From assembly GCA_016178595.1 (NCBI GenBank), contig JACOSY010000005.1, positions 1-64,000 on the forward strand: a DNA stretch of 64,000 nt, in the 5' to 3' direction. Position numbers and translations under genes: made by a program. The notes under the pieces were generated by a model. That model saw only the letters and a list, made by a program, of their open reading frames with translations. It searched no databases and was not told the DNA's origin. Numbering within the stretch: the first letter of the stretch is position 1; the number at the start of each line of letters is the position of its first letter. Of this stretch, positions 34,649-43,529 are shown piece by piece. The DNA comes from Ignavibacteria bacterium (lineage in GTDB: Bacteria > Bacteroidota > Ignavibacteria > UBA10030 > SZUA-254).

Positions 34649-35725
34649 ATGCCTGAAACACAAGAACTTACTCTCAAAGAACTCCTCGGCCAGCACACGA
34701 AGGAAGGCGAGCTTTACCGCAATCTTGGAAACGGAACGCTCGAGTGTTTTGCGTGTGGTCATCGCTGCGTTGTGAAGGAGGGGCGCGATGGTATCTGCCG
34801 CGTGCGGTTCAATCGGGGTGGCAAGCTGTATGTTCCCTGGGGATATGTCGGCGCACTTCAACTCGATCCCATAGAAAAAAAACCGTTCTTCCATGCGCTT
34901 CCCGGAAATCTTGCGATGAGCTTCGGCATGATGGGCTGCGATTATCATTGTTCGTACTGCCAGAACTGGGTCACGTCGCAAGCGTTGCGAGATCCTAATG
35001 CAGTAGCGGCGCCGGAATTCATGTCGCCGACAGACTTTGCCGTTCTTGCGCTGAAACATGGCGCAAAGGTTGTGACGAGTACCTACAACGAGCCGCTCAT
35101 CACGAGCGAATGGGCTATAGAGATATTCAAGACCGCCAGGCAGTACGGACTCGTCACGTCGTACGTTTCCAATGGCAACGGCACGCCGGAGGTGTTGGAG
35201 TACATCCGTCCGTGGGTTGATTTGTACAAAGTCGACTTGAAGGGATACGATGATAAGCACTACCGAACGCTCGGCGGCGTCCTCCAACATGTTCTCGATA
35301 CCATCAAGATGCTGTATGAGAAAAAGTTCTGGCTCGAAGTCGTAACGCTCTTCGTTCCGGGCTTCAATGACTCGGAAGGGGAGATGCGCGACATCGCAAG
35401 CTTCCTCGTCTCCGTCTCACCCGATATTCCCTGGCACGTGACGGCATTCCACTCCGATTACAAAATGATGGATACGCAAAGCACGCCGGTAAAAACATTG
35501 ATCCGTGCTGCCGAGATTGGCTACGAAGCCGGTTTGCGTTACGTCTATGCCGGAAATTTGCCCGGCAGCGTTGGTCAGTATGAGAATACGTATTGTCCGG
35601 CGTGCAATGGAACGCTCATTGAGCGGCGGGGATTTCGAGTGTTGCGGAATGCGCTGAAGAATGGTCGCTGCCCGAAGTGCACGACAGTGATTCCGGGATT
35701 CTGGAACGCTCCGTCCAAGCCTTAA
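34649..35725 (+). CDS. amrS: AmmeMemoRadiSam system radical SAM enzyme
   Basis: A 358-residue PflA-like radical SAM protein. CFACGHRCVVKEGRDGICRV near residues 32-51 is an N-terminal cysteine cluster, and the SAM-cluster motif CDYHCSYC lies at about residues 98-105. The C-terminal YCPACNGTLIERRG and GRCPKCTTVIPG add a rubredoxin-like cysteine set typical of the AmrS family. The family was named from its co-occurrence with AMMECR1 and MEMO1 homologues; neither is present in this window. Its substrate is unknown. It is transcribed alone, from the promoter at 34593-34621, and ends in a hairpin shared with the convergent gene. Confidence 0.9.
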   Translation: MPETQELTLKELLGQHTKEGELYRNLGNGTLECFACGHRCVVKEGRDGICRVRFNRGGKLYVPWGYVGALQLDPIEKKPFFHALPGNLAMSFGMMGCDYHCSYCQNWVTSQALRDPNAVAAPEFMSPTDFAVLALKHGAKVVTSTYNEPLITSEWAIEIFKTARQYGLVTSYVSNGNGTPEVLEYIRPWVDLYKVDLKGYDDKHYRTLGGVLQHVLDTIKMLYEKKFWLEVVTLFVPGFNDSEGEMRDIASFLVSVSPDIPWHVTAFHSDYKMMDTQSTPVKTLIRAAEIGYEAGLRYVYAGNLPGSVGQYENTYCPACNGTLIERRGFRVLRNALKNGRCPKCTTVIPGFWNAPSKP

Positions 35726-35741
35726 GAAGATAATTGAACAG

Positions 35742-35767
35742 GGCGGCAGCAAATTATCACTGCCGCC
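35742..35767. terminator. Bidirectional hairpin between convergent genes
   Basis: The perfect 8-bp stem GGCGGCAG/CTGCCGCC with a 10-base A/T-rich loop lies between the stops of amrS and the Ig-like lipoprotein. There is no strong T-run, so termination may be weak. Confidence 0.5.
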
Positions 35768-35797
35768 ATCTGCTTTCATCCCGCCAAAGTCACGAGC

Positions 35798-37216
35798 CTA
35801 CTCTGGTCTTGTAACAAACGAAAACGTATATGCAGCTTTAGGGGTTGACCCGAAAAGATCCTGCACGTACGGATTGATCTTCACCGTGTACTTTGTATTC
35901 GGCAACAGTGACGAGCCTGGTATGAATGTCACGACGTTCTTTGCATCATCATTGTAACCGGTGCCGTAGCCATAGACGAAGGTTCCGGTCACTGGCGGGG
36001 TGATCGAAAACGAATTCTGAACAGTGGACTTCACGATGAACGTGTTAAAAGCCATCGTGATATTCGGTTGATACTTGACGAAAAGCTCGCCATTCGTCGG
36101 ACTTGTAGATGATACACGCACGGGTGAAGTCCAAAAGGAAAATGAAAACCGTTGCCCAAGCGAATTACCATCCAGGTCTTTGGCAGTTGAATCGACCGTG
36201 ACGGTATACTTTGTTTCCGCACGGTACACGCCGCCAAGGTAGATCGTCATCTGGTTCTCGACCGGCCACAGGACGATGCGCGAATCGTCCGGTGTGATTG
36301 CAAGCGCCGCTTCGGTTGATGTGGGATCCATCCGGCGCGGGAATGTTATATGGATTCCACTGTAACTAATGGGTGGAACTTCAATGTCACCGTCCACGGG
36401 ATCGGATTGGATGCCGTAAATGGTATAGCCCGCCTGTATCGTCTTGAACTTGAGGACGAGCGGGAATCGAAGGTGATTACCCGACGTATCGTGTGCCGAT
36501 GTCGAGAGTGTTACCGTGTATGTCGTATCGACATACGAATCCTTCCGCGACAGCACGTACGTGAGCGATGTTATCTTACTGAATGTCGTGATTGTTGCGC
36601 CTGGATTGATAGGAGTAAATTCACGATCTGCATCACTATTGTAGAGCGCATAGATCGGCGAGTAGGTGTATGAGCCCCAATAGAAAATCCCCGTGCTGGG
36701 CGGGTCGGTTGTGAGCGCTTCTTCCACACTTTTTCGATCCATCGGTTGGGTGAAGAGGATCGAAATGGAGAGGCGTGCGAACCTGTTATCATAGACGATC
36801 TCATCCTTATCCTTCGGATACACATCGGCGACAAGATCGGGGATAGTAGAGAGATCGATATCGCCGACGTATACAATGCCGCCGCCCGGCACAATTACAT
36901 TACTGCGCTTGTAGATGCGAAAGTTATTTGCGCGAATCGTTAGATCGTAATTTCCAAGACGAACACTCTGGAAGATGAACGAGCCGTCGCGTTGGTCAAT
37001 CGCCACAGAATCGATGATGTTAACCTGGCTAACGTAGGCAACTGCGCCGCTTTCGTATTGCAGAACGCGGCCCACGATATCGCCATGATATTGATCGTTT
37101 TGGATCGGTTTCCCCGGAGGGAAATTATCCCGGTATTCGATAATGTGTTCCTTGCAGGATGAAAAGAACAACAGGGAGACCAATGATAGCAGAATGTACA
37201 AAGGATATTTCGCCAT
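35798..37216 (-). CDS. Lipoprotein with Ig-like (Big_5 type) domains
   Basis: A 472-residue exported lipoprotein. The signal sequence ends with the lipobox LFFSSC, so C21 would be lipidated. Residues about 45-115 form a carboxypeptidase-regulatory-like beta-sandwich (GRVLQYESGAVAYVSQVNI, SFIFQSVRLGNYDLTIRA). From about 130 onwards come three SbsA/Big_5-type repeats of about 110 residues, each with F(T/P)xxMD or FNT-like starts, TxYTVxVxxxAxDxxGN and FSFxT ends. The role is probably structural on the envelope. AAAGGAGGG precedes the ATG by 8 bases. Confidence 0.8.
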   Translation of the reverse strand: MAKYPLYILLSLVSLLFFSSCKEHIIEYRDNFPPGKPIQNDQYHGDIVGRVLQYESGAVAYVSQVNIIDSVAIDQRDGSFIFQSVRLGNYDLTIRANNFRIYKRSNVIVPGGGIVYVGDIDLSTIPDLVADVYPKDKDEIVYDNRFARLSISILFTQPMDRKSVEEALTTDPPSTGIFYWGSYTYSPIYALYNSDADREFTPINPGATITTFSKITSLTYVLSRKDSYVDTTYTVTLSTSAHDTSGNHLRFPLVLKFKTIQAGYTIYGIQSDPVDGDIEVPPISYSGIHITFPRRMDPTSTEAALAITPDDSRIVLWPVENQMTIYLGGVYRAETKYTVTVDSTAKDLDGNSLGQRFSFSFWTSPVRVSSTSPTNGELFVKYQPNITMAFNTFIVKSTVQNSFSITPPVTGTFVYGYGTGYNDDAKNVVTFIPGSSLLPNTKYTVKINPYVQDLFGSTPKAAYTFSFVTRPE

Positions 37217-37633
37217 AGTGGCAACCCTCCTTTCGAGTTGGTTTATGTTGATGAACGAACGAATTCCGGGCGGGCGTGATCGGGAAATGCTCTAAGGCAA
37301 TGTAGTCAGAGCCTTCGACAAAGGCAAAAATCGAATTGCCCATGATACTCCTTTGTTGCATGAAATGTTCCATCCTGCCGATCGTACAAATCCTATCAGT
37401 TTGAGCAATGTTTTAAATCAAAAATTCTATCGGTAGGACGGGCATTTGGCAAAGCCATCCCCTTTGGGGCTTGCCTCTCTTGACAAATGTCAGACAGGTC
37501 CCGCGAAGCGGGATGGCGCTCTACGAGTCTGACGACTCGGTAGAGTCGTAAACCACAGGCGCTCAAATGTCCGACCCACTACCGCAAAATTAGACAGTAC
37601 ATCCGTTTGCGAAATGTTCCGGCATTTAGTATT
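37217..37633. repeat. Spacer with a dispersed repeat unit and hairpins
   Basis: The stretch at about 37433-37490 matches 33955-34005 (shared words GACGGGCATTTGGC/GACAGGCATTTGGT and CCATCCC). It is followed by CCCGC-GAA-GCGGG at 37500-37512 and by a long hairpin CTCTACGAGTC/GACTCGGTAGAG at about 37520-37546. A short frame with a good ribosome-binding site (ATG 37343, minus) overlaps the lipoprotein start and is not supported as a gene. Confidence 0.6.
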
Positions 37634-38494
37634 ATGCACACAATGAAAAACGCACGGCCACAGAAGAAGAAGCCTGAAGAGATCCGGCGAAACCCGCTGG
37701 CAGAACTCCCGATGAGCGCGGAGGATTGGGAAGAGTTCGAGCGGGGAGTGAGGCTTTTCAATGAAAGAAAATTTTGGCACGCGCACGAAGCGTGGGAAGA
37801 AGTCTGGAAACATCACGCTGAAGATGAGCGGCTCTTTTTCCAGGGTCTCATTCAGCTTGCCGCTGCCTATTATCAGCTCGTGACAAAAGCGAGCTACCGC
37901 GGTCTGATGAATAACTTCGACAAAGCGCTTGCGAAACTCGAAGTGTTTCAGCCGGAGTATCTTGGTGTTTCCGTCGAACCGCTTCTCACATTTATTGAGA
38001 AGGGAAAGGAGGAAGCGGAGCGGCTTGGCGATGGCAATGCCGGTAACTTTAACATGAAGCTCATCCCCAAGCTCCAGTTCCGGAAACAAAGCAATCCCGA
38101 CTTCGTCGTCGAAGTCAAAGATCTCATCGACTCGCCGCGATTTAAGGACGGGGTGAAGTTATTCAACTCAGGGTATTACTGGGAAGCGCACGAAGCGTGG
38201 GAGGATGTGTGGCGTGAACATGAAGACGACGTAAGGACGTTTGCACAGGCGTTCGTGCAGATGGCGGCGGCGTACAGCTTTATCAAGCTCGGGAAGCTGA
38301 GCAGCGCGAAGTATCTGTTCGAAAAATCAATCGAGAAGTTCCAGCAGTTCGAACATGAGCATTGTATCGTGAAGATCGTTCCTCTCATTGATGCAATGAA
38401 GGCGACGCTGTCCGCCGTCATGCGCTCGCTCTCGAACGGAAACACACCCATCAAGATTTCCAGCGTCCCGCTGATTGCACTTCCACAGACATGA
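37634..38494 (+). CDS. DUF309 protein with duplicated domain
   Basis: A protein of about 286 residues with two copies of the DUF309 domain. Copy 1 (about residues 35-110) contains FWHAHEAWEEVWKHH and FFQGLIQLAAAYYQL; copy 2 (about 170-250) contains YWEAHEAWEDVWREHEDD and FAQAFVQMAAAYSFIKLG. Single-domain DUF309 proteins are all-helical, with the HxxWE motif conserved, and their function is not established. The frame opens with TTG at 37607; ATGs at 37634 and 37643 are more likely. It converges with the coiled-coil operon, with 15 bp between the stops. Confidence 0.8.
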   Translation: MHTMKNARPQKKKPEEIRRNPLAELPMSAEDWEEFERGVRLFNERKFWHAHEAWEEVWKHHAEDERLFFQGLIQLAAAYYQLVTKASYRGLMNNFDKALAKLEVFQPEYLGVSVEPLLTFIEKGKEEAERLGDGNAGNFNMKLIPKLQFRKQSNPDFVVEVKDLIDSPRFKDGVKLFNSGYYWEAHEAWEDVWREHEDDVRTFAQAFVQMAAAYSFIKLGKLSSAKYLFEKSIEKFQQFEHEHCIVKIVPLIDAMKATLSAVMRSLSNGNTPIKISSVPLIALPQT

Positions 38495-38509
38495 ACGAGC
38501 CGGAAGGAG

Positions 38510-40030
38510 TCAGCGCTTCCCGCCAACAAGACCACGCTCGAGAGCGGAGTGTTCGTCGTCGCTGATTCCCAATTCCTTACGCATTGCAGCAAGCCGGTCG
38601 AGTGAAGTGTTTGACGTGGAACCGGATGTGGAAGCTGTTCGGAGGGTATCGGAATAGACTTCGCGCTTGGCTTCGAACTCTATCTGCTCGTGTTCATCCG
38701 GTTGAATGTGGAGTGATTTTCGGAGGTTTTCCAGGACTTCGTGTTCGCTTGAAGAGAGTGGAGCGTTCGTCCACGCCTTGCGCAAAGCGCGTCTGTAGAT
38801 GTCGGTAGCTTTCTGTTGTCGGTCGTTCCTCGAATGTTCGAGCTCGAGTCGCAAAAGCTGTTTCCGTTCCTTCCGGATGGATTCTTCAAGTTGCCGGGCA
38901 TCAGGATCGTCAGGATTGATGAAAAGGACTTTTGTCACCTCGGTCAGAGCTTCATCAAAAGCACGTTGCGCGTATAACTGCCGTGCACGTCCGAGGTATT
39001 CCTTTGCCTTGACAGCCTGCGCCTGACGGATTCCCTCTTCGCGCGCAGCTCGAAGAACCTCTTGCTCTTTCTCTTTCTTGCGCAACTCTTCATCCAAACG
39101 GCGGCGAAGCTCACCCTCGAATTTGATTCGTGTAGTCTCTTCGGCACGCCGGAGGAGTTCTCCTTCGAGTCGCTTTCGTTCTTCGTCAAGTTTGGTGCGG
39201 AGCGTTTCATCCTTTATGCGGAGTTCTTCTTCCATGCGCTTGCGGTCGGAAGCGAGCTTTACGCGTTCTTCGTCGAGTGTCTTTCGTGCGATCTCGCTCT
39301 GTCGCTTGGCTTCTTCAGTACTTTTCGTTCGCGCCTCATCGGCTGCCTGTCGTGCAGCACGCTCTCGAGAGGCGACTTCTTCTTCCAACCGTCGGCGAAG
39401 CTCTGCGACCTTCTTCGCCTCCTCTTCGAACTTCTGATGAGAGTCGGAATCCTTCAGCTGAGATTCCTGTTGAAGGTGCTTGCGTTCTTCGTCGAGTAGA
39501 TGCCGTTGTTCCTCAGTTGAGCGCTGGAATTCCAACTCCTTCCGATGAAATTCTTCTACGAGCTTGCGCTGGGTATCCATCAATTTCGTTCGATCTTGCT
39601 CGATCTTGATTCGCTGTTCCTCAATGTGTTTCTGCAACGCTTCAAGTTCCAACATCCTCCGGCGGATTTCCTCTTCAGCATGTTTCAGCTTTTCTTCATG
39701 CTGTTTTTGCACTTCGCGGTCATGATCGAGTTTCTCCGGCACCGGTTTCAGGTGCTCCTGTTTTTTCGTGTCGGGAGTTTGTTGGGGAGTCGGATGTAAG
39801 TGAGCGATAGGAATGCTCGGAGGATGAGTTGGCTTCTCCGTTTGTGGAGTCTTGTCCTTAGCTTCAAGGATGCGCAATTTGTATGCTCGTGCGTAGAAGT
39901 TCGAAGGATCCAGAGCCAGCGCTTTTTCAACTTCTTCAAGAGCTGCGGTCATCTCTCCCGATTTTAAGAGTCGATCTGCGTTCTTGAGCAATTCACCCGC
40001 CTGCTTTTTTGATGCGTTGTCGCTAGCCAA
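38510..40030 (-). CDS. Coiled-coil protein with flanking TPR motifs
   Basis: A 506-residue cytoplasmic protein without signal or membrane segments. Residues about 8-50 are a TPR-like unit (SGEMTAALEEVEKALALDPSN). Residues about 95-345 are a nearly uninterrupted coiled coil with very high E, R, K and Q content. Residues about 347-392 form a second TPR-like unit (QRAFDEALTEVTKVLFINPDD). The remaining tail is polar and helical. The second unit is similar to one in the larger upstream gene (GNYEHAAIEVAKALVNDPAH), so the two genes share a building plan. It lies 59 bp downstream of that gene on the same strand. No known family could be named. Confidence 0.7.
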   Translation of the reverse strand: MASDNASKKQAGELLKNADRLLKSGEMTAALEEVEKALALDPSNFYARAYKLRILEAKDKTPQTEKPTHPPSIPIAHLHPTPQQTPDTKKQEHLKPVPEKLDHDREVQKQHEEKLKHAEEEIRRRMLELEALQKHIEEQRIKIEQDRTKLMDTQRKLVEEFHRKELEFQRSTEEQRHLLDEERKHLQQESQLKDSDSHQKFEEEAKKVAELRRRLEEEVASRERAARQAADEARTKSTEEAKRQSEIARKTLDEERVKLASDRKRMEEELRIKDETLRTKLDEERKRLEGELLRRAEETTRIKFEGELRRRLDEELRKKEKEQEVLRAAREEGIRQAQAVKAKEYLGRARQLYAQRAFDEALTEVTKVLFINPDDPDARQLEESIRKERKQLLRLELEHSRNDRQQKATDIYRRALRKAWTNAPLSSSEHEVLENLRKSLHIQPDEHEQIEFEAKREVYSDTLRTASTSGSTSNTSLDRLAAMRKELGISDDEHSALERGLVGGKR

Positions 40031-40089
40031 GATAGTACCTCGTACTCATTTGTTCCTCTGGTTGTTCTGCTGTAGTTTGCAGTTCATGC

Positions 40090-42486
40090 TTAGAGTCCCG
40101 CGTATCCTTGCAGAACTGATCGAAACTCGCTCTGCTCGTACATATTATAGAAATCCGCGTTCGTCAGTTCATCCAGGCGAAAACTGTGCGCAAGCGCGTT
40201 TCGCAGAGCCTGAAGGGCTTCGCTCTTTTTCTTCTCGTCAATTGCGTTGTTCTTTTGTGAGTACATCTGCAGCGAGTAGACTTGAGCAATTCTGTATCGA
40301 ACTTCCGGACTTCCCGGGTCGATCTTCAATGCTTGTTTCGCAAGTTCCGTTGCTTCCGGAAATTTGCCCAGCCGGGTAAGGGTCTTTGCCATCAATACCA
40401 TTGCCCGTACATCACGAGGGTGGAGTTGTAAATGGGCTTTGAGACGTGATTCAAGCTTCATGAGTAAATCGGTTGCGTCAGCCGCCTGTCCCGTCACCTG
40501 TAACATCCGGGCAAGACCGTACTTCGCGGTGTAGTCAGATGAATCCGCTCGCAAACGCCGCTGGAAAGCTGCCCCAACGCGAGAACTGTAAATCAATGAA
40601 AGACTCGGGTCAGACAGGATCTCATCTGCAACAGGACCGATGAGATACGATGTGGAATCAGCAACGAGTGTGAGAGCGATTTCATGGTATGCGATGCCCT
40701 GGCGGGCAGTTCCTGTCAGTTGGTGCATGGAGGCATATGTCGTTAGCACGTAAGTATCCAGCGGATTCAACTCATAAGCTCGTGCCATCGCATCCATAAG
40801 TTCATTGTACTTGCCGATTTTGAAGTATGTTATGGCTCGACTAAGCTGCACATCGCTGCTTCGCGGTGTGAGCTCAAGTGCGCGGTCAAGTTGTTGAATG
40901 GCTTCGTCGTATTTTCCTTCTTGCGTCAGGACCTCGCCGAGCGCACAATATGCACTGCCGAGCGATGAATCAATTTTGACAGCCTCCTGAGCGAGATTTT
41001 TCGCAATACTGAACGATGAGCGCGACGTGTCCCATCCCCGTTCAAGCTGGAAAAGGATGGCCTTGGCAGCTGCCGCGCGTGCCTCCGCAAATTGCTGGTC
41101 TTGGAGTGAAGCCTTCATGAAAAGATCAAGCGCCTGTCGAACATTCTCGGCTGACCGACCATAGAGTTGTGCGAGTCCTTCAAGATAAAGAATATAGGCA
41201 TCGCTTGCGATGGGTTGCGTCGGCACGCTATGATGAGTCAGTGACTCGTCTGTAAGCGTCCTGAATGTTCCCATCACATCGGCGAATACTTCCCGGGGAA
41301 GTTGAGAGAGCGAGGAATTCGATTTTACAAACTGGCGCGACCAAAGGATGGCGCCGGTTGAATCAACAAGTTGAAGATTCGCGAAGAGGTTATCTCCGGT
41401 ATGGCTAAACGAGCCTTGTATCACATACGGGTAGCCGAGACGGAAGGCAGCCTGTGCCGGGTCCTTGGATGTTTGCATGGAATTGTAGACAGAGGAGGTT
41501 CCGAGCGCCATCACCGGCTTTAATTGTTCAAACAACGTACTGAGTTCCGCAGCGAGACCCGTCGCAACAAGATTCTCTTCCGGACTGTTCGATGCAAGAG
41601 TCCATGGAATAACGACGACCTTGATCGGCGTCGGGAAGATCCTCTTCTTAAAATGAATCAATACAAAAACAGCGACCACAACCAAGCTCGTAAAAATCCC
41701 ATAGGCAATGTAGCGGAAAAGCTTCGACTTCTGCTCCGGCTTCAATGAAGGGGTCTTGCGGAGTTGTGGCGCTTCTGTGACTGACCGGCTCAGCTTCTCT
41801 TCAACGACAACGGCTGCGGCGGTTCCTTTTTCCTGTGCCTCCTTGACCTTCTGATCTAACGCAAGAATATCGGGATGGGCCGGGTCATTTACTAGTGCCT
41901 TTGCGACTTCGATGGCAGCGTGTTCATAGTTGCCGCTGGCGTAGAAAGATTCCGCAGTTTGAAGAAGTGTCTGAATGCGTTCCTGGCGTTCGACTTCCCG
42001 TCGAAGTCTTTCCTGATCGCGGCGGAGTGTTTCAAGTTCCGATCGTTTCTTCTCTGCTTCGCGCTTCCGTTCTTCTTCAGATTCTCGGCGTATTTGTTCT
42101 TCTTCTGCTCGACGTCGCGCCAACTCCTCCTGTGCTTTCCGTTCCTCCTCGTGTCGCTGTTCGTCCATCTCGCGACGCTTGAGTTCGAGTTCTTCGCGGC
42201 GGCGTGCCTCGAATCGTTTTTGCCGTTCGAGTTCCAGAACCCGCAGAACTTCATCCTCGGCTGCCGTCATCTTCAGCTCTTCTCGCCGTTTCTCTTCGTC
42301 GACCTCCTGGCGTTTCTCTTGAAACACCTCGGCATCATCCGAAAGCTGCCTCTTGGTAAGATCACGGGCACGTTTCTCAGCTTCCAACTCTAAACGGCGG
42401 GCTTCTTCCTCGAACGCTTTCTGTTTGAGTTCTTCAGCCCTTTGCCGGAGCTCGTCTGAATCTCCTTGGTCCCCATGGTCGTGCAC
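40090..42486 (-). CDS. Coiled-coil / transmembrane / TolB-FlgO-like / TPR protein
   Basis: A protein of about 798 residues. After a start at GTG 42486, residues 10 to about 180 are a charged coiled coil, then a TPR-like unit, a transmembrane helix (IAYGIFTSLVVVAVFVLIHF), and a TolB/FlgO-like domain of about 130 residues (VVVIPWTLASNSPEENLVATG, YVIQGSFSHTGDNLFANLQL). The C-terminal half consists of several TPR repeats. Related TolB-TPR proteins usually carry a DNA-binding, kinase or cyclase domain in front; here it is a coiled coil. An upstream ATG (42576) is excluded because that region contains the promoter and a good AAGGAAAGG ribosome-binding site sits before the GTG. Confidence 0.75.
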   Translation of the reverse strand: MHDHGDQGDSDELRQRAEELKQKAFEEEARRLELEAEKRARDLTKRQLSDDAEVFQEKRQEVDEEKRREELKMTAAEDEVLRVLELERQKRFEARRREELELKRREMDEQRHEEERKAQEELARRRAEEEQIRRESEEERKREAEKKRSELETLRRDQERLRREVERQERIQTLLQTAESFYASGNYEHAAIEVAKALVNDPAHPDILALDQKVKEAQEKGTAAAVVVEEKLSRSVTEAPQLRKTPSLKPEQKSKLFRYIAYGIFTSLVVVAVFVLIHFKKRIFPTPIKVVVIPWTLASNSPEENLVATGLAAELSTLFEQLKPVMALGTSSVYNSMQTSKDPAQAAFRLGYPYVIQGSFSHTGDNLFANLQLVDSTGAILWSRQFVKSNSSLSQLPREVFADVMGTFRTLTDESLTHHSVPTQPIASDAYILYLEGLAQLYGRSAENVRQALDLFMKASLQDQQFAEARAAAAKAILFQLERGWDTSRSSFSIAKNLAQEAVKIDSSLGSAYCALGEVLTQEGKYDEAIQQLDRALELTPRSSDVQLSRAITYFKIGKYNELMDAMARAYELNPLDTYVLTTYASMHQLTGTARQGIAYHEIALTLVADSTSYLIGPVADEILSDPSLSLIYSSRVGAAFQRRLRADSSDYTAKYGLARMLQVTGQAADATDLLMKLESRLKAHLQLHPRDVRAMVLMAKTLTRLGKFPEATELAKQALKIDPGSPEVRYRIAQVYSLQMYSQKNNAIDEKKKSEALQALRNALAHSFRLDELTNADFYNMYEQSEFRSVLQGYAGL

Positions 42487-42525
42487 CCAGCAGTTCCTTT
42501 CCTTAAATTCTATATAAGCAGGCGA

Positions 42526-42554
42526 AATATATTGAAATCGGTGAGCAATGTCAA
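42526..42554 (-). promoter_or_regulatory. Promoter of the coiled-coil/TPR operon (TTGACA-N17-TATATT)
   Basis: On the minus strand, consensus TTGACA (42549-42554), a 17-bp spacer and TATATT (42526-42531) make this the best promoter match in the window. The leader to GTG 42486 is about 33 bases and contains AAGGAAAGG. Confidence 0.8.
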
Positions 42555-42707
42555 TTAACATCGTATGCCAGGTCAATGGTACTGCTGATATTGTACGCTT
42601 GCAGGAAGTGTTGCTGTAAAAGGGTGCAGCGAGCGTAGCATCCCAGATGGAAAAGACGTATATTCAAATCGAATTTCTGATCTGGTCAATGGATTCTGCG
42701 AAAGCTT

Positions 42708-43154
42708 ATGAAAAAAATACGAACATCAAAGTCGTCGAACGGATCGAAGACAGCAAGCTTCGTTGGGTTGGATCGGCGCTACGATGTCGAGGAACTACGC
42801 ACTGTCGATGTCGATGTGCTGGGTACGTTTCCCTATGAGTATCAGGGGAGGGATGTTGTCATCAACATCGATACGAATGAGTTTACAGCGGTGTGCCCGT
42901 TCTCCGGTCTCCCGGACTTTGCGATTCTGCGCATCAACTACATTCCGAACAAACAGATCCTCGAGCTGCGGTCGGTAAAGTATTATCTGCTTTCCTATCG
43001 TAACGTCGGCATCTACCAGGAACACGCCGTCAATAGAATTCTCGATGATCTCGTCCGATGCTGCAAGCCAAAGTGGATGCAGGTCGTCGCCGATTATAAC
43101 ATCCGTGGAGGCGTCCATACCGTCGCCAGCGTGGAGTGGGGGAAGAAGAAGTGA
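42708..43154 (+). CDS. queF: NADPH-dependent 7-cyano-7-deazaguanine reductase
   Basis: QueF reduces preQ0 to preQ1 in queuosine biosynthesis. Its 148 residues match the unimodular type. The catalytic cysteine lies in AVCPFSGLPDFA, and LELRSVKYYLLSYRN is the NADPH-binding QueF motif. HTVASVEWG closes the fold. No preQ1 riboswitch could be recognised in the 220 bp upstream. The stop overlaps the GTG start of the DUF423 gene by 4 bp. Confidence 0.95.
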   Translation: MKKIRTSKSSNGSKTASFVGLDRRYDVEELRTVDVDVLGTFPYEYQGRDVVINIDTNEFTAVCPFSGLPDFAILRINYIPNKQILELRSVKYYLLSYRNVGIYQEHAVNRILDDLVRCCKPKWMQVVADYNIRGGVHTVASVEWGKKK

Positions 43155-43528
43155 CGAGCACACGACTTGTTGTCGTTCTTGCGGCGCTCTCAGCATTCAT
43201 TGCCGTTGTCCTCGGTGCATTTGCCGCACACGCACTCAAAGAGAAACTTTCGCCGGATCTCTTCAACGCTTGGGAAGTTGGAGTGCGCTATCACATGTAC
43301 CACGCGCTGGGACTCTTCGCGGTAGCATGGGCGATCGCACAATTTCCCAATAGTCCTGTCTCGGTTGCAGGATGGCTGTTCATTGTAGGAACGATCCTTT
43401 TTTCCGGAAGTCTCTACGCGCTAAGTTTGAGTGGTATTCGCTGGCTCGGCGCCATCACACCCGTTGGAGGAGTGTGCTTTCTTGCAGGATGGTTGTGGCT
43501 TGCGTGGAGTGTGTGGAGATCGCCGTAG
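43151..43528 (+). CDS. DUF423 (YgdD-like) membrane protein
   Basis: A protein of about 125 residues with four hydrophobic segments, starting with GTG that overlaps the queF stop (GTGA). VLGAFAAHALKEKL and WEVGVRYHMYHALGLFAVA are the characteristic DUF423 motifs, and FSGSLYALSLSG is the third. The function of this small inner-membrane family is not established. Translational coupling to queF is likely, but no functional link to queuosine is known to me. It converges with the second DedA gene with one base between the stops. Confidence 0.88.
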   Translation: MTSTRLVVVLAALSAFIAVVLGAFAAHALKEKLSPDLFNAWEVGVRYHMYHALGLFAVAWAIAQFPNSPVSVAGWLFIVGTILFSGSLYALSLSGIRWLGAITPVGGVCFLAGWLWLAWSVWRSP

Positions 43529-43529
43529 C

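Noticed and set aside
34388-35290. 300-residue minus-strand frame over the amrS gene
   Set aside because: AmrS on the plus strand has its cysteine motifs and promoter; the opposing frame is low-complexity and unsupported.
37125-37343. Short minus-strand frame with a good ribosome-binding site (AAAGGAG) before ATG 37343
   Set aside because: It overlaps the start of the Ig-like lipoprotein in another frame and has no similarity to a known peptide. A leader peptide is conceivable, but nothing else supports it.
42577-42707. Possible preQ1 riboswitch upstream of queF
   Set aside because: The short hairpin plus A-rich pseudoknot tail typical of preQ1 aptamers could not be found.
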